The notes under the pieces are model-generated. The model had not been told where the DNA came from and did no database searches. It saw only the letters and a program-made list of their open reading frames with translations. Positions 22,132-22,210 of a DNA stretch of 22,210 nt are shown here, in pieces. Each line of letters begins with the position of its first letter. Position 1 is the first letter of the stretch. Source of the stretch: JAXHUH01 sp034211175 (lineage in GTDB: Bacteria; Actinomycetota; Acidimicrobiia; Acidimicrobiales; CAIXPF01); the NCBI GenBank assembly GCA_034211175.1, contig JAXHUH010000310.1:1-22210 (forward strand), read 5' to 3'. Both the position numbers and the translations under genes were made by a program.

Positions 22132-22210
22132 CGCTCTTGCGCAGGGCGCAGCCCGGCGAGCAACGTCGGGCCGTGACCTGCGAGGACCGGCTGCACGACG
22201 AACTCGTACT

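Noticed and set aside
22173..22210. Possible start of a plus-strand gene at the right edge (GTG 22173)
   Set aside because: Only 12 codons are visible, with no ribosome-binding site or recognisable sequence.
1..22210. CRISPR array, insertion sequence or prophage genes
   Set aside because: No regularly spaced repeats, terminal inverted repeats, transposases or phage structural proteins were seen.

Overview
The window is about 22 kb of very GC-rich DNA with GTG starts, overlapping stop/start pairs and possible leaderless promoters. It looks like a high-GC actinobacterium. Two secreted lipoproteins carry long Thr/Asp/Ala-rich linkers after the lipobox, a style common in Acidimicrobiia (Ilumatobacter/Iamia-like), so I infer that class without being able to prove it.

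Most of the window is a mycofactocin (MFT) locus on the minus strand, interrupted by short plus-strand inserts. Read in the minus direction from the right, it holds: (i) mftA (43-aa precursor ending IDGMCGVY), mftB (RRE chaperone), mftC (radical SAM/SPASM) and an overlapping DUF402-like gene, about 19.6-17.3 kb. (ii) A tightly overlapping unit of two FadH/OYE-type flavo-iron-sulfur reductases, ETF alpha (FixB-like) and a FixC-like ETF:quinone oxidoreductase, followed by a ClbS/DfsB-like gene, 16.9-9.9 kb. (iii) A FixX-like ferredoxin, ETF beta (FixA-like), the peptidase mftE, an MFT-type short-chain dehydrogenase, and an NDMA-type zinc alcohol dehydrogenase with its own upstream region, 7.1-3.2 kb. 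(iv) A TetR regulator and a second, about 84% identical, NDMA-type alcohol dehydrogenase, 2.05-0.1 kb.

Plus-strand inserts are an NmrA-like NAD(P)-binding protein, a hemin-type ABC substrate-binding lipoprotein, an MTB12-like lipoprotein, a dienelactone hydrolase and a 63-aa membrane protein. The right end has tRNA-Asn(GTT), a TPR-like protein, a ribbon-helix-helix protein and tRNA-Ile2(CAT).

Working model (inference): MftA/B/C/E make the MFT aglycone precursor. The NDMA-type dehydrogenases and the SDR carry tightly bound nicotinamide and use MFT as electron acceptor. The two OYE-type enzymes and the complete but split FixABCX set move electrons between MFT and the quinone pool. mftD, mftF, mftG and a recognisable mftR are not in the window. 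The coupling of a split FixABCX plus two OYE reductases to MFT, with mftE sitting in the fixX-fixA operon about 12 kb from mftC, is the most interesting system here.
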